This document shows positions 57,201-64,000 of a stretch of 64,000 nt of DNA, piece by piece. The notes under the pieces are model-generated. The model saw only the letters and a program-made list of their open reading frames with translations, was not told the origin of the DNA and made no database searches. The translations under genes and the position numbers were made by a program. This stretch comes from Geothrix sp. 21YS21S-4 (GTDB taxonomy: Bacteria; Acidobacteriota; Holophagae; Holophagales; Holophagaceae), in contig NZ_CP132719.1 of NCBI RefSeq assembly GCF_030845995.1, positions 2,418,001-2,482,000 of the forward strand, read 5' to 3'. Position 1 is the first letter of the stretch. The number at the start of each line of letters is the position of its first letter.

Positions 57201-57865
57201 TGGAGGAATTCGCCGACGCCATCCAGGTCCACGCCCACGGCACCCTGGCGAAGGTCCTGGAGGACGCCACCGCGGGCCGCCTCCGCGACCGGAACGAAGT
57301 CACCCTCGGCGCCATGGTCTCCACCGTAGCCTTCAAGACCAACCAGAAGGGGGAACCCTGGGCCATCCTCCAGGTGGAGGATCTCACCGGCAAGATGGAG
57401 GTCCTGCTCATGGCCAGCAAGTGGGACCCCACCACGAAGAAGGCCACCCTGCGCCCCTTCGAGCGCTACCGCCACCTGGCCGTGGCCGAGGCCATGCTAC
57501 GGATCACCGGGGAGCTGAAGATCGAGACGATCCAGGGCAACGGGAACGGCGGCGCGGAAGGGGAAGAGGAGGAGGAGCAGACCGTCGTGAAGGTCTTCGC
57601 CACCGCCCTCGAACCCCTCGAAGGCTTCCAGGGCCGGGGCTTCACCGGCGCCATCGTCCGGCTGCCCGCGGGGGAGTGCCCGCCGAAACTGGGATCCATC
57701 CTGGCGGACCACAAGGGCGAACTGCCCGTGACCTTCGAATACCGCTCCAAGGAGGGGCTGGTGGCCCGCGTCCGCGCCGGCCGGGACCTGCGCCTGAAGC
57801 ACGACGCCGACCTCGCCGAGCGCCTGGCGAAGGAGACCGGCTGTTCCCTCTCCTGGACCTACTAG
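54236..57865 (+). CDS. dnaE: DNA polymerase III alpha subunit DnaE
   Basis: Replicative polymerase. The 1209-residue protein has an N-terminal PHP domain (HLHLHTEHSLLDG, TDHGNMFG), the polymerase core with GPGRGSAAGS near residue 395 and the catalytic aspartates in PDVDIDFCRDGR near residue 430, the VHAAGVII and GFNKSHSAAYA blocks, a helix-hairpin-helix region, and a C-terminal OB fold (NEVTLGAMVSTV.FKTNQKGEPWA). The PHP histidines are largely kept, so it may have proofreading activity. Start at 54236 (MSFAHLHLHTEHS). Confidence 0.96.
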   Translation: MSFAHLHLHTEHSLLDGLTRIPDLVKKCRATGMSSVAVTDHGNMFGMMKLFDACEKTKDAEGNWAVKPILGCEVYVAPKTRFDKKLEAKNTTGEEGLEDCVDPSGSRDAGYHLVLLAKNATGFANLSKLVSVGFTEGFYYKPRIDKDILREHSEGLIALSACLGGEVQARILQNRLDQAERVARDFRDLFGEDFYLEIQDQGFDKEKEIIPFQQQLAAKLGIPLVATNDAHYLNHEDADLHDTLLCIGTKTTKAKERRMRFSTDQFFVKTPEEMRAVFPDHPEYLERTLEIAAKVDLFPITRKPVTPRFPVPEGHDLDSYFVQVAKETFEARMADCRPLWQAGALKHAEEKYRERLAFELDMILKMGFPGYFLLVWDFIRKAREMGVPVGPGRGSAAGSIVAWSMMITDIDPMQYDLLFERFLNPERISMPDVDIDFCRDGRQKVIDYVTDKYGQDKVSNIVTINQLKTKAVIKDVARVFEKDFAFANNLTKLVPQEPGKPITVGEALEKSDKLRELYDTDPEVKNILDISAKLEGLARNTGVHAAGVIIAPDELTKFAPLSKDKDNKVMVQYTMVEAERAGLLKMDFLGLETLTQIAKTQEVIARRHGQPKDMTAIRTFDDRKTFELFSAGDTDGVFQFESGGMKQLLRQLGPDRFDDLIALNALFRPGPLGAGMGTTYVERRHGREPVTYLFPDLEPILAPTYGVILYQEQVMQIASLVAGYSLGEADMLRRAMGKKDKEKMAKEKSKFIERGASRGYERAKVAEMFDLIEYFAGYGFNKSHSAAYAMVAYETAYLKANYPVEFMAGLLSTKSGRTDDVAKYVQNCRERGIEVLGPDINESALDFTATGDLQIRFGFAAVKGLGDAALQAILEARRTEGRFKDLFHALKSTDLQKANRKVWECLIKAGAFDSLEPNRAALIQGLPDAVSAASRGSDDTGMTSLFDDAELATLSEDWRVPEGIEPWDRRTRLAAEREVLGLFVSGHPLEEFADAIQVHAHGTLAKVLEDATAGRLRDRNEVTLGAMVSTVAFKTNQKGEPWAILQVEDLTGKMEVLLMASKWDPTTKKATLRPFERYRHLAVAEAMLRITGELKIETIQGNGNGGAEGEEEEEQTVVKVFATALEPLEGFQGRGFTGAIVRLPAGECPPKLGSILADHKGELPVTFEYRSKEGLVARVRAGRDLRLKHDADLAERLAKETGCSLSWTY

Positions 57866-57872
57866 GCCGCGG

Positions 57873-58592
57873 ATGATTCCTCTCAACCTCCTCCCAGGCT
57901 TCGCCCACTGGGGCGCCCGCCTGGACGAGTTGGCGGCCCGGCCGGAAGCGCTGTGGATCCACGGCCCGGCGGGAGGGGGCGCTTCCACCTTGGCCGCCGG
58001 CCTCGCGGAGCAGCGGCGCGGGACCTGGAAAGATGCGGAAACGGCCGCCGAGGGCACGGCGTGGCTGGCGGCCCATCGCGGCGGCATCGTGGCCGCGCGC
58101 GTTCCTCCGCCTCCGGGCGCCGCCTGCCTGGAGCTCCGCCTGCCCTCCGTGGAGGAGCATCCCGAGGCCATTCCCGCCCTCCTCCAGGCCCTGGCGGCGG
58201 AGGAGGGCCTGGACGGCCCGCTTCCTCCCGCCCTGGCCGCCCTGCCCTGCCCCGGCAACCTGCGGGAGCTGCGGAACCGGATCGTGCGCTGGAAGCTGCT
58301 GCGCCAGGCGCCGGAGGCCGCGCCGCCGGGGCCGCCCCGGTTCGAAGCCGAGGACCTGGCCACCAACCTCCACGACCTGGAGCGCTTCCTCCTCCACCGC
58401 GCCCTGCGCCGCGCCTACGGCAACCGGGTGGAAGCCGCGGCGCGGCTGGGCGTGAGCCGCCGCCAGCTCTACCTGCTCATCCGCCGCCACGGCGATCCCG
58501 TCCGCGGGGAACCGGGCGCGGGCGATTTGCCCCATCGGCTGCGGAAACGCCGCCCCGCGCAAAACTCCAGTCCCGGCCCCGAGGCCCGATAA
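57873..58592 (+). CDS. Degenerate NtrC-like protein with Fis-type DNA-binding domain
   Basis: A 239-residue protein beginning 7 bp after dnaE. The C-terminal helix-turn-helix (about residues 170-205, HRALRRAYGNRVEAAARLGVSRRQLYLLI) is the Fis/HTH_8 type of NtrC activators. Before it, LPSVEEHPEAIPALL and PCPGNLRELRNRIVRW (127-140) mirror the [14 protein letters not shown] and [15 protein letters not shown] segments of the intact regulator encoded next. The N-terminus has a P-loop-like GPAGGGAST (31-39) with Ala37 for the essential Lys. Walker B and GAFTGA are missing. It should bind DNA but not hydrolyse ATP or activate sigma54. Confidence 0.8.
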   Translation: MIPLNLLPGFAHWGARLDELAARPEALWIHGPAGGGASTLAAGLAEQRRGTWKDAETAAEGTAWLAAHRGGIVAARVPPPPGAACLELRLPSVEEHPEAIPALLQALAAEEGLDGPLPPALAALPCPGNLRELRNRIVRWKLLRQAPEAAPPGPPRFEAEDLATNLHDLERFLLHRALRRAYGNRVEAAARLGVSRRQLYLLIRRHGDPVRGEPGAGDLPHRLRKRRPAQNSSPGPEAR

Positions 58593-58630
58593 CGGGAGGA
58601 GCGGCTCTGGCGCCGCCCGGAAGCTCTGGT

Positions 58631-60169
58631 ATGGCGACTCCTCTTCGGGTGCTGGTGGTGGATGACGATCCCGGGATGCGGGACGGCATGGCCATGAGCC
58701 TGAAGCGGTCCGGGTTCTTCACCGAGCAGGCCCGCGGCGGCGAGGAGGCCCTGCGGATGGTGCGCCCCGGCGCCTACGACGCCGTGGTGACGGACCTGCG
58801 GATGCCCGGGATGGACGGCCTGCAGCTCACGGCGCGGCTCAAGGCCGTGGATCCGGCCCTGCCCGTCCTGCTGATCACCGCCTTCGGCAGCCTCGACACC
58901 GCCCGGGAGGCCATGCGGCTGGGGGCCTTCGACTTCCTGTCCAAGCCTTTCAGCCCCGAGGAGCTCACCTCCGCCCTCGCCAAGGCGCTGAAATCCGACA
59001 CCCGCCTGAAGGCCGAGGAACCCTCCGAAGCGCCCGTGATCCTCACGCAGGATCCGGTGCTCGGCGAAACCCTGGCCCTGGCCCGCCGCGCCGCGGACAG
59101 CCGCGCCACCATCCTGATCCAGGCCGAGAGCGGCACCGGCAAGGAACTGCTCGCCAAGCTGATCCACGGCGCCAGTCCCCGCCGCAGCGGCCCCTTCGTG
59201 GCGATCAACTGCGCCGCCATTCCCGAGAACCTGCTGGAATCCGAGCTGTTCGGCTACGAGAAGGGCGCGTTCACCGGCGCCACGGGCATGAAGCCCGGCC
59301 GGTTCGAGCAGGCGGACGGCGGCACCCTCGTTCTCGACGAAGTGGGCGAGCTGCCGCTGGGCCTCCAGGGCAAGCTGCTGCGCGCGCTCCAGGAGCGCAC
59401 CGTGGACCGCCTCGGCGGCAGCCGGCCGATCCCGGTGGACGTGCGGCTCATCGCCCTCACCAACCGCGACCTCCAGACGGAGGTGAAGGCCGGGCGCTTC
59501 CGCGAGGACCTCTACTACCGCCTGAACGTGATCCCCCTGGACCTGCCGCCCCTCCGCGACCGGCCGGGCGACCTGAACCTGCTGGCCTCCCACTTCGCCG
59601 AGCGCTACGCCCGGGAGAACGAGCGCGCGGTGCCCGAGCTGGTGCCCAGCTTCTTCGCGGCCCTGGCGCGGCATCCCTGGGCCGGCAACATCCGCGAGCT
59701 GGAGAACGTCATCCAGCGCTGCGTGGTCCTGAGCCAGGGGCGCCGCCTCAGCCAGCAGGACCTCCGCTGGCTCCTTCCTTCCGACGCCTTCGAGGGCCTG
59801 CCGGAGGATCCCCCCGAGACCGCCGCGCCCGAAGCCTGGACGCCCGCGCCTTCCCTCCCGTCCCGTCGGGATCAGCCCCGCGAAGCGCCCTCCGCTTCTC
59901 CGGCCGCGGCCGGCGCCGCCGTAGCGGATCCGACCAAGCCGCTGGTGGGCGTGGCCCTCGGCACCCCCGTCGTCCTGCCCCTGGGGCTGAGCCTGCCGGA
60001 GTTGGAGCGCTTCTGGCTGCTGTCCACCCTCAGCGCCCTCAAGGGCAACCGCACCCACGCCGCGGAGCAGCTCGACATCGCCCTGCGCACGGTCCGGAAC
60101 AAGATCAACGAGTACAAGGCCGACGGATTCGAGATCCCGCCCAGCCAGCGGGGGCGGGACGACGAGTGA
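58631..60169 (+). CDS. NtrC-family sigma54-dependent response regulator
   Basis: A 512-residue three-domain activator. It has a receiver (residues 1-120) with phosphoacceptor Asp in [12 protein letters not shown] and Lys in SKPFSP, an AAA+ domain (about 138-375) with Walker A AESGTGKE, the sigma54 loop KGAFTGATG and Walker [13 protein letters not shown], and a C-terminal Fis-type HTH ([27 protein letters not shown]). An unusual Pro/Ala-rich linker of about 75 residues separates the last two. The HTH resembles flagellar-type regulators (FlrC/FleR), but targets are unknown and no histidine kinase is adjacent. Confidence 0.95.
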   Translation: MATPLRVLVVDDDPGMRDGMAMSLKRSGFFTEQARGGEEALRMVRPGAYDAVVTDLRMPGMDGLQLTARLKAVDPALPVLLITAFGSLDTAREAMRLGAFDFLSKPFSPEELTSALAKALKSDTRLKAEEPSEAPVILTQDPVLGETLALARRAADSRATILIQAESGTGKELLAKLIHGASPRRSGPFVAINCAAIPENLLESELFGYEKGAFTGATGMKPGRFEQADGGTLVLDEVGELPLGLQGKLLRALQERTVDRLGGSRPIPVDVRLIALTNRDLQTEVKAGRFREDLYYRLNVIPLDLPPLRDRPGDLNLLASHFAERYARENERAVPELVPSFFAALARHPWAGNIRELENVIQRCVVLSQGRRLSQQDLRWLLPSDAFEGLPEDPPETAAPEAWTPAPSLPSRRDQPREAPSASPAAAGAAVADPTKPLVGVALGTPVVLPLGLSLPELERFWLLSTLSALKGNRTHAAEQLDIALRTVRNKINEYKADGFEIPPSQRGRDDE

Positions 60170-60205
60170 GCCGAGAATCATTCGGAACTAAAACAAAGAA
60201 GCGTT

Positions 60206-60273
60206 TACCACCAAGACACCAAGGGCACTAAGAAGGGCATGAAGCTTTGATTCTTGGTGTCTTGGTGGTGAGT
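60206..60273. repeat. Palindromic repeat family A between regulator and yihY-like genes
   Basis: Arms 60206-60233 (TACCACCAAGACACCAAGG) and 60250-60272 (TTCTTGGTGTCTTGGTGGTGA) with a 16-bp spacer. Located between convergent genes. Confidence 0.85.
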
Positions 60274-60290
60274 TCTTGTCCCTTTGATTA

Positions 60291-61238
60291 CTACGGCTTC
60301 CTCGCCTCTCCGGACTTGAGCCTCAGTCCCGGCGGGACGGTGGTGGCGCCCGTCTCGTGGCGGTAGAAGGCGGCGGTGATCTCGGCGCCGAGCAGGAGGA
60401 TGGCGCAGCTGTAGTAGAGGAACGTCAGGCCGGCGACGATGCTGAGCAGCGAGCCGTACATGATGCCCCACGTGAAGGTGTGGCGCAGGTAGACGCCGAA
60501 GCCCCACTTGGCGAGCCACCACAGCGCCGTGGAGATGACCGCGCCCAGGAGGGCGTGGCGGAACTTCACGTGCAGCCGGGGGAGGTGCTGGAGGACCGCG
60601 GTGATCACCACCAGGCCCAGGAGGGGCGCGAGGTAGGGGATGAAGTCCGTCTGCCGCACGGGCATGAAGCGGCGCAGGGCTCCGCCGAGCAGCACGGCGA
60701 GGAAGAGGACCATGGTGAGCAGCCCCACCACCAGGAACGCCACCTGGCGGAGCAGGTGGTTCTTGCGGGTCTGGCGGTGCTTCTTGACCCGCAGCCCGAA
60801 GACGTGGGCGAGGGTGGTGTCCAGTTGGCTGATGCCCCAGTAGCTGCCGAACAGCAGCACGCCCCACGACAGGCCCATCCCGCCGATCTTCTGGCTGTTG
60901 GCCAGGGCGTCCACCACAAACTCGCGCGGGAGATACGGGACGATCTCCTGGAGGGTGCGCAGGGTGGAGGGGCCGTAGGCGCGGCCTCCCAGGACGGCGC
61001 CCAGGAGCTTGAACAGCAGCGTCGAGAGCGGCACCAGGCTGACGATCAGCCAGAAGCTCAGTCCCGCGGCGTAGCTCAGGCAATCGTCCTTCTGGTACTT
61101 CCCCAGCACTTCCATCACGAAGGCCCCGGCGCGACCCAGCGGCGGCATCGCGCGGGCCACTTCGGCCCAGACCTCGGCGGCGCGTTCCCGGAGCCGGTCG
61201 CGGAGGGCCGCCCAGCGGCCCAGGAGCGCCTCCACCAT
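60291..61238 (-). CDS. YihY/UPF0761-family inner-membrane protein
   Basis: A 315-residue membrane protein with about six segments and the family blocks DCLSYAAGLSFWLIVSLVPL, GAVISTALWWLAKWGFGVYLRH and YGSLLSIVAGLTFLYYSCAILLLGAEITAAF. It was once called ribonuclease BN, but that activity belongs to another protein; the function is unknown. The ATG at 61238 is used. The frame is open 21 codons further (to 61301), but that part (METDERRAGDTE) is repeat-derived. Confidence 0.88.
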   Translation of the reverse strand: MVEALLGRWAALRDRLRERAAEVWAEVARAMPPLGRAGAFVMEVLGKYQKDDCLSYAAGLSFWLIVSLVPLSTLLFKLLGAVLGGRAYGPSTLRTLQEIVPYLPREFVVDALANSQKIGGMGLSWGVLLFGSYWGISQLDTTLAHVFGLRVKKHRQTRKNHLLRQVAFLVVGLLTMVLFLAVLLGGALRRFMPVRQTDFIPYLAPLLGLVVITAVLQHLPRLHVKFRHALLGAVISTALWWLAKWGFGVYLRHTFTWGIMYGSLLSIVAGLTFLYYSCAILLLGAEITAAFYRHETGATTVPPGLRLKSGEARKP

Positions 61239-61273
61239 CAGCGCCCCACCGGCAGGGGTCCGCTGTTCCGTGT

Positions 61274-61309
61274 CCCCGGCTCGGCGTTCATCCGTCTCCA
61301 TCCGTGGTG
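61274..61309. repeat. Solo arm of a family C-like repeat
   Basis: Units GGCGTTCATCCG, TCTCCATCCGTGG, similar in style to the right arm of family C. No partner arm is seen within the region. It overlaps the apparent N-terminal extension of the yihY-like frame. Confidence 0.5.
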
Positions 61310-61323
61310 AGAAGCGGCCGGGC

Positions 61324-61524
61324 TCAGAACCGGACCGGGTGGCGCGGCAGGAGGTACATCAGCCACGCCAGCGCCAGCCCGATTCCGACCAGCCCCGCGG
61401 CGTGCTTCAGGATCGACGCCCGGGTCCGCTCCGGCCGCGTGGTGGGATGGAGCAGCCCCAGGACGACGGCGATGCCGAGACCCATCACGAGGAAGTGGAT
61501 GACGTGGCTGGAGAGAAAGCGCAT
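61324..61524 (-). CDS. Small membrane protein (66 residues), hypothetical
   Basis: Two hydrophobic helices (residues about 8-25 and 41-60: VIHFLVMGLGIAVVLGLL and AAGLVGIGLALAWLMYLL) joined by a basic loop (PTTRPERTRAS). Hydrophobicity pattern and position between two same-strand genes support a real gene, but the ribosome binding site is weak and no family is recognised. Confidence 0.6.
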   Translation of the reverse strand: MRFLSSHVIHFLVMGLGIAVVLGLLHPTTRPERTRASILKHAAGLVGIGLALAWLMYLLPRHPVRF

Positions 61525-61553
61525 GGGAAAAGGCTAGCAGCTATGGCCCGCCG

Positions 61554-64000
61554 TCACTGCGGCGGGGCGGGGTTCGGGCGGCTGGGCCCGGGAGCGGGGC
61601 ACCCCTCGGCCTGAAGGGGCGCGGGCATCCGGGTGAGGGCCAGGGGGATGACCTCGTCCATGTGGCTCACGAGGTGGATGCTGAGCTGTTCCCGGATCTC
61701 GGCGGGGATGTCCTCCAGGTGGCGGGCGTTCTCGCTGGGGATCAGGACGGCAGTGCGCCCCTGGCGGTGGGCGGCCAGCAGCTTCTCCTTCAGCCCGCCG
61801 ATGGGCAGGACCCGGCCCCGCAGGGTCAGCTCGCCGGTCATGGCGAGGTCCCCCCGGGCGGGAATCCCCGTCAGCACGGAGATCAGGGCCGTGGCCAGGG
61901 TGATTCCGGCGCTAGGCCCATCCTTGGGGATGCCGCCCTCGGGCACGTGGACGTGGAGGTCCACCGTATCCAGGAAGTCGCGCTTCAGCCCCAGCCGCTC
62001 GGCGCGGGCGCGGACGAAGCTGAGGGCCAGGTTGGCGCTCTCCTGCATCACCTCGCCCAGCTTCCCGGTCAGCTTCAGCTGGCCTTTGCCGGGCAGGACG
62101 GCCGCCTCGATGATCAGCAGATCCCCGCCCGTGGGCGTCCACGCGAGGCCGTTCACCACCCCCGGCGGGGCGGTGTCGTCCAGGCGGGTGTCCAGGAACT
62201 TCTCGGGACCCAGGAGCTTCGGAACCCGCTCGGCGGTGATGATGGGGTCGAAGGGCTCCCCCGCCGCGTCGGAGGTGTGGGGCTGAAGGGTGTGGCGCGC
62301 CAGCTTGCGGAGGATGTTGGCGATCTCGCGCTCCAGCTGGCGGACGCCGGCCTCGCGGGTGTAGGCCTGGATGAGCTTCTCCAGCGCCGCCGGGTCGAAC
62401 CGCACGCCCATGTCCTGCATCCCGTGGCCTTCGAGGGCCCGCGGAATCAGGTGCTTCTCGGCGATGGCGAGCTTCTCCCGGGCGGTGTAGCCGGACAGTT
62501 CCAGGACCTCCAGCCGATCCTCCAGGGGCTCGGGGATCTGGTGCCGCACGTTGGCGGTGGCGAGGAACAGCACCTGGCTGAGGTCGAAGCCCACGTCCAG
62601 GTAGTGGTCCTGGAAGTTGGCGTTCTGCTCCGGATCCAGGACCTCCAGCAGGGCGCTGCTGGGATCCCCGCGGAAATCCGAGGCCATCTTGTCGATCTCG
62701 TCCAGGAGCATCAAAGGATTGCGGACCTTGGCCTTCTTCATCAGCGAGATGATCCGGCCCGGCATGGAGCCGATGTAGGTCCGGCGGTGGCCCCGGATCT
62801 CGGCCTCGTCGCGGACGCCTCCCAGGGACAGCCGCACGAAGGGCCGGTTCAGCGCCCGGGCGATGCTGCGGGCGAGGGAGGTCTTCCCCACGCCCGGAGG
62901 CCCCACCAGGCACAGGATGGGCCCGCGGAGGGGTGGGTGGCCCGCAACGCCGGCTTCGGCAGCGTCTCCACCCACCTCCGTCCCTGGGCGGTTCCGCAGG
63001 CGGGCCATGACCGCCAAGTGCTCCAGGACCCGGGCCTTGATCTTGTCCAGGCCGGAGTGGTCCTCCTCCAGCACCCGCTCGGCCTCGGGGAGGTCCAGCC
63101 GCTCCTCCGCCATGGCCTTCCACGGAAGGGCCAGGAGCCATTCCAGGTAGGTGCGGCTGACAGTGGCCTCGGCGCTCTGGGGGGGCATGGCCTCCAGCCG
63201 CTCCAGCTCCTCCAGGGCCTTGGCCTTCGCGTCGGCGGTCATCCCGGCGGCCTCGATCTGATCGCGGAGCCGGGTGAATTCGTCCTTCTCCTCCTTCTTG
63301 CCCAGCTCCTGCTGGATGACGCGCATCTTCTCGTTCAGGACGTACTGCTTGTGGTCCTGATCCAGGCGCTGGCGGGTCTTCTCGTCCAGCGTGCGGTCCA
63401 CTTCGGACCGGGCGGAATCCAGCTCCAGGAGCCGCATCAGCGCTTCCAGGCGGGGCAGGATGTCCAGCTGCTCCAGGATTTCCTGCTTCTGCTTCACCTC
63501 CGCGGGCACCAAGCCGGCGACGGTGTCGATCGCCTTGCCCAGAGGCAGTTCGCGGATCTGATCCAGGCTGAGGAGCCGCGACGCGTCCGGATTCCGGCCG
63601 AGGAACGCCTCCACCGCCTGGTGGAAGGCCAGCAGGGATTCCCCCGCGGGGGGCACGGGTTCGGGGAGAAGCGCGGCCTCCGCCTGGATGACCTCGCCCC
63701 CGTCGTCGTAGCGGCGCAGGTTCACCCGGGCGATGCCCTTCACGCCCACCTTGTAGTAGTCCTTGGGCAGCGCGATGACCGACTCCACCAGGGCCAGGGT
63801 GCCGATGGGGTAGAGGTCGTCCTGGGCGGGCGTCTCCACCTTGGCGTCCTTCTGGGTGAGCATCAGGAGGTGGTCGCCGGCCTTGATGGCCAGTTCGAGG
63901 GTCCGCACCGACGCCGAGCGTCCCACCACGAAGGGGACGCGCGCGCCGGGGAACAGCACCATGTCCCGGATGGGAATGGCCGGCAGGGTCAGGGTCTTGG
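61554..64000 (-). CDS. lon: ATP-dependent Lon protease, N-terminus outside window
   Basis: Cytoplasmic AAA+ protease for misfolded and regulatory proteins. The frame runs to the window edge; its start lies beyond base 64000 (coding continues upstream as [14 protein letters not shown], the usual Lon beginning, so few residues are missing). Visible: substrate-binding N domain, coiled region, Walker [11 protein letters not shown], Walker [12 protein letters not shown], catalytic Ser in PKDGPSAG and Lys in [13 protein letters not shown] Gly/Ala-rich insert of about 20 residues ([21 protein letters not shown]) precedes Walker A, and the C-terminus is Pro-rich. Confidence 0.95.
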   Translation of the reverse strand, partial: KTLTLPAIPIRDMVLFPGARVPFVVGRSASVRTLELAIKAGDHLLMLTQKDAKVETPAQDDLYPIGTLALVESVIALPKDYYKVGVKGIARVNLRRYDDGGEVIQAEAALLPEPVPPAGESLLAFHQAVEAFLGRNPDASRLLSLDQIRELPLGKAIDTVAGLVPAEVKQKQEILEQLDILPRLEALMRLLELDSARSEVDRTLDEKTRQRLDQDHKQYVLNEKMRVIQQELGKKEEKDEFTRLRDQIEAAGMTADAKAKALEELERLEAMPPQSAEATVSRTYLEWLLALPWKAMAEERLDLPEAERVLEEDHSGLDKIKARVLEHLAVMARLRNRPGTEVGGDAAEAGVAGHPPLRGPILCLVGPPGVGKTSLARSIARALNRPFVRLSLGGVRDEAEIRGHRRTYIGSMPGRIISLMKKAKVRNPLMLLDEIDKMASDFRGDPSSALLEVLDPEQNANFQDHYLDVGFDLSQVLFLATANVRHQIPEPLEDRLEVLELSGYTAREKLAIAEKHLIPRALEGHGMQDMGVRFDPAALEKLIQAYTREAGVRQLEREIANILRKLARHTLQPHTSDAAGEPFDPIITAERVPKLLGPEKFLDTRLDDTAPPGVVNGLAWTPTGGDLLIIEAAVLPGKGQLKLTGKLGEVMQESANLALSFVRARAERLGLKRDFLDTVDLHVHVPEGGIPKDGPSAGITLATALISVLTGIPARGDLAMTGELTLRGRVLPIGGLKEKLLAAHRQGRTAVLIPSENARHLEDIPAEIREQLSIHLVSHMDEVIPLALTRMPAPLQAEGCPAPGPSRPNPAPPQ

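Noticed and set aside
54167..57475. 1102-codon minus-strand ORF opposite dnaE
   Set aside because: Low-complexity Val/Leu/Gly/His protein that mirrors dnaE codon bias; dnaE itself has every expected motif.

Overview
The window is high-GC, gene-dense DNA from a Gram-negative bacterium. A general porin, Tat export, a multihaem cytochrome c, an M28 peptidase and a tricorn-like protease with signal peptides, a futalosine-type menaquinone gene (MqnD) and a complete SUF pathway fit an acidobacterium of the Holophaga/Geothrix type. That placement is inference from gene content and style; no rRNA or tRNA gene was seen. About 50 protein genes are supported. The first (chemotaxis receptor) and last (Lon) run off the window.

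Layout. 0-7.9 kb: chemotaxis receptor, HtrA-type protease, MqnD, TPR protein, GTP-dependent PEP carboxykinase, zinc-ribbon/TPR protein. 7.9-14.6 kb: the Fe-S assembly operon sufB-C-D-S-U-nfu, invaded by palindromic intergenic repeats and ending in a 192-bp tandem array of extra nfu 3' ends. 14.6-27.2 kb: NRDE protein, ribosomal protein S1, a 780-residue pentapeptide-repeat protein, bactofilin, SbcD-SbcC, S9 peptidase. 27.2-27.85 kb: an IS200-type element lying exactly at the S9 peptidase stop codon. 27.98-34.7 kb: bacteriohemerythrin, hemolysin III/TrhA protein, methyltransferase, TrmO, an RsmH-like methyltransferase, M28 peptidase, TatC.

34.7-39.2 kb reads as one extracytoplasmic redox module on the minus strand: AraC regulator, porin, Tat-exported fumarate-reductase-like flavoprotein, tetraheme cytochrome c, TatA, an intrinsic terminator, then TatC. 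39.3-50.1 kb: tricorn-like protease, old-yellow-enzyme, periplasmic dienelactone hydrolase, dUTPase, RlmN, M1-like and M16 peptidases. 50.4-54.1 kb: a four-gene cluster of two ABC-2 type ATPase/permease pairs. 54.2-60.2 kb: DnaE, a degenerate NtrC-like DNA-binding protein, and an intact NtrC-family response regulator. 60.3-64 kb: YihY-type membrane protein, a small membrane protein and Lon.

The most unusual features are (1) at least four sequence-unrelated families of intergenic inverted repeats sharing one architecture (arms of about 9-nt units around a short spacer), twice nested in each other and three times inside the suf operon; (2) the four-unit nfu 3'-end array; (3) the split flavoprotein/cytochrome module with its own Tat genes; and (4) the NtrC-like protein that has lost its ATPase motifs.
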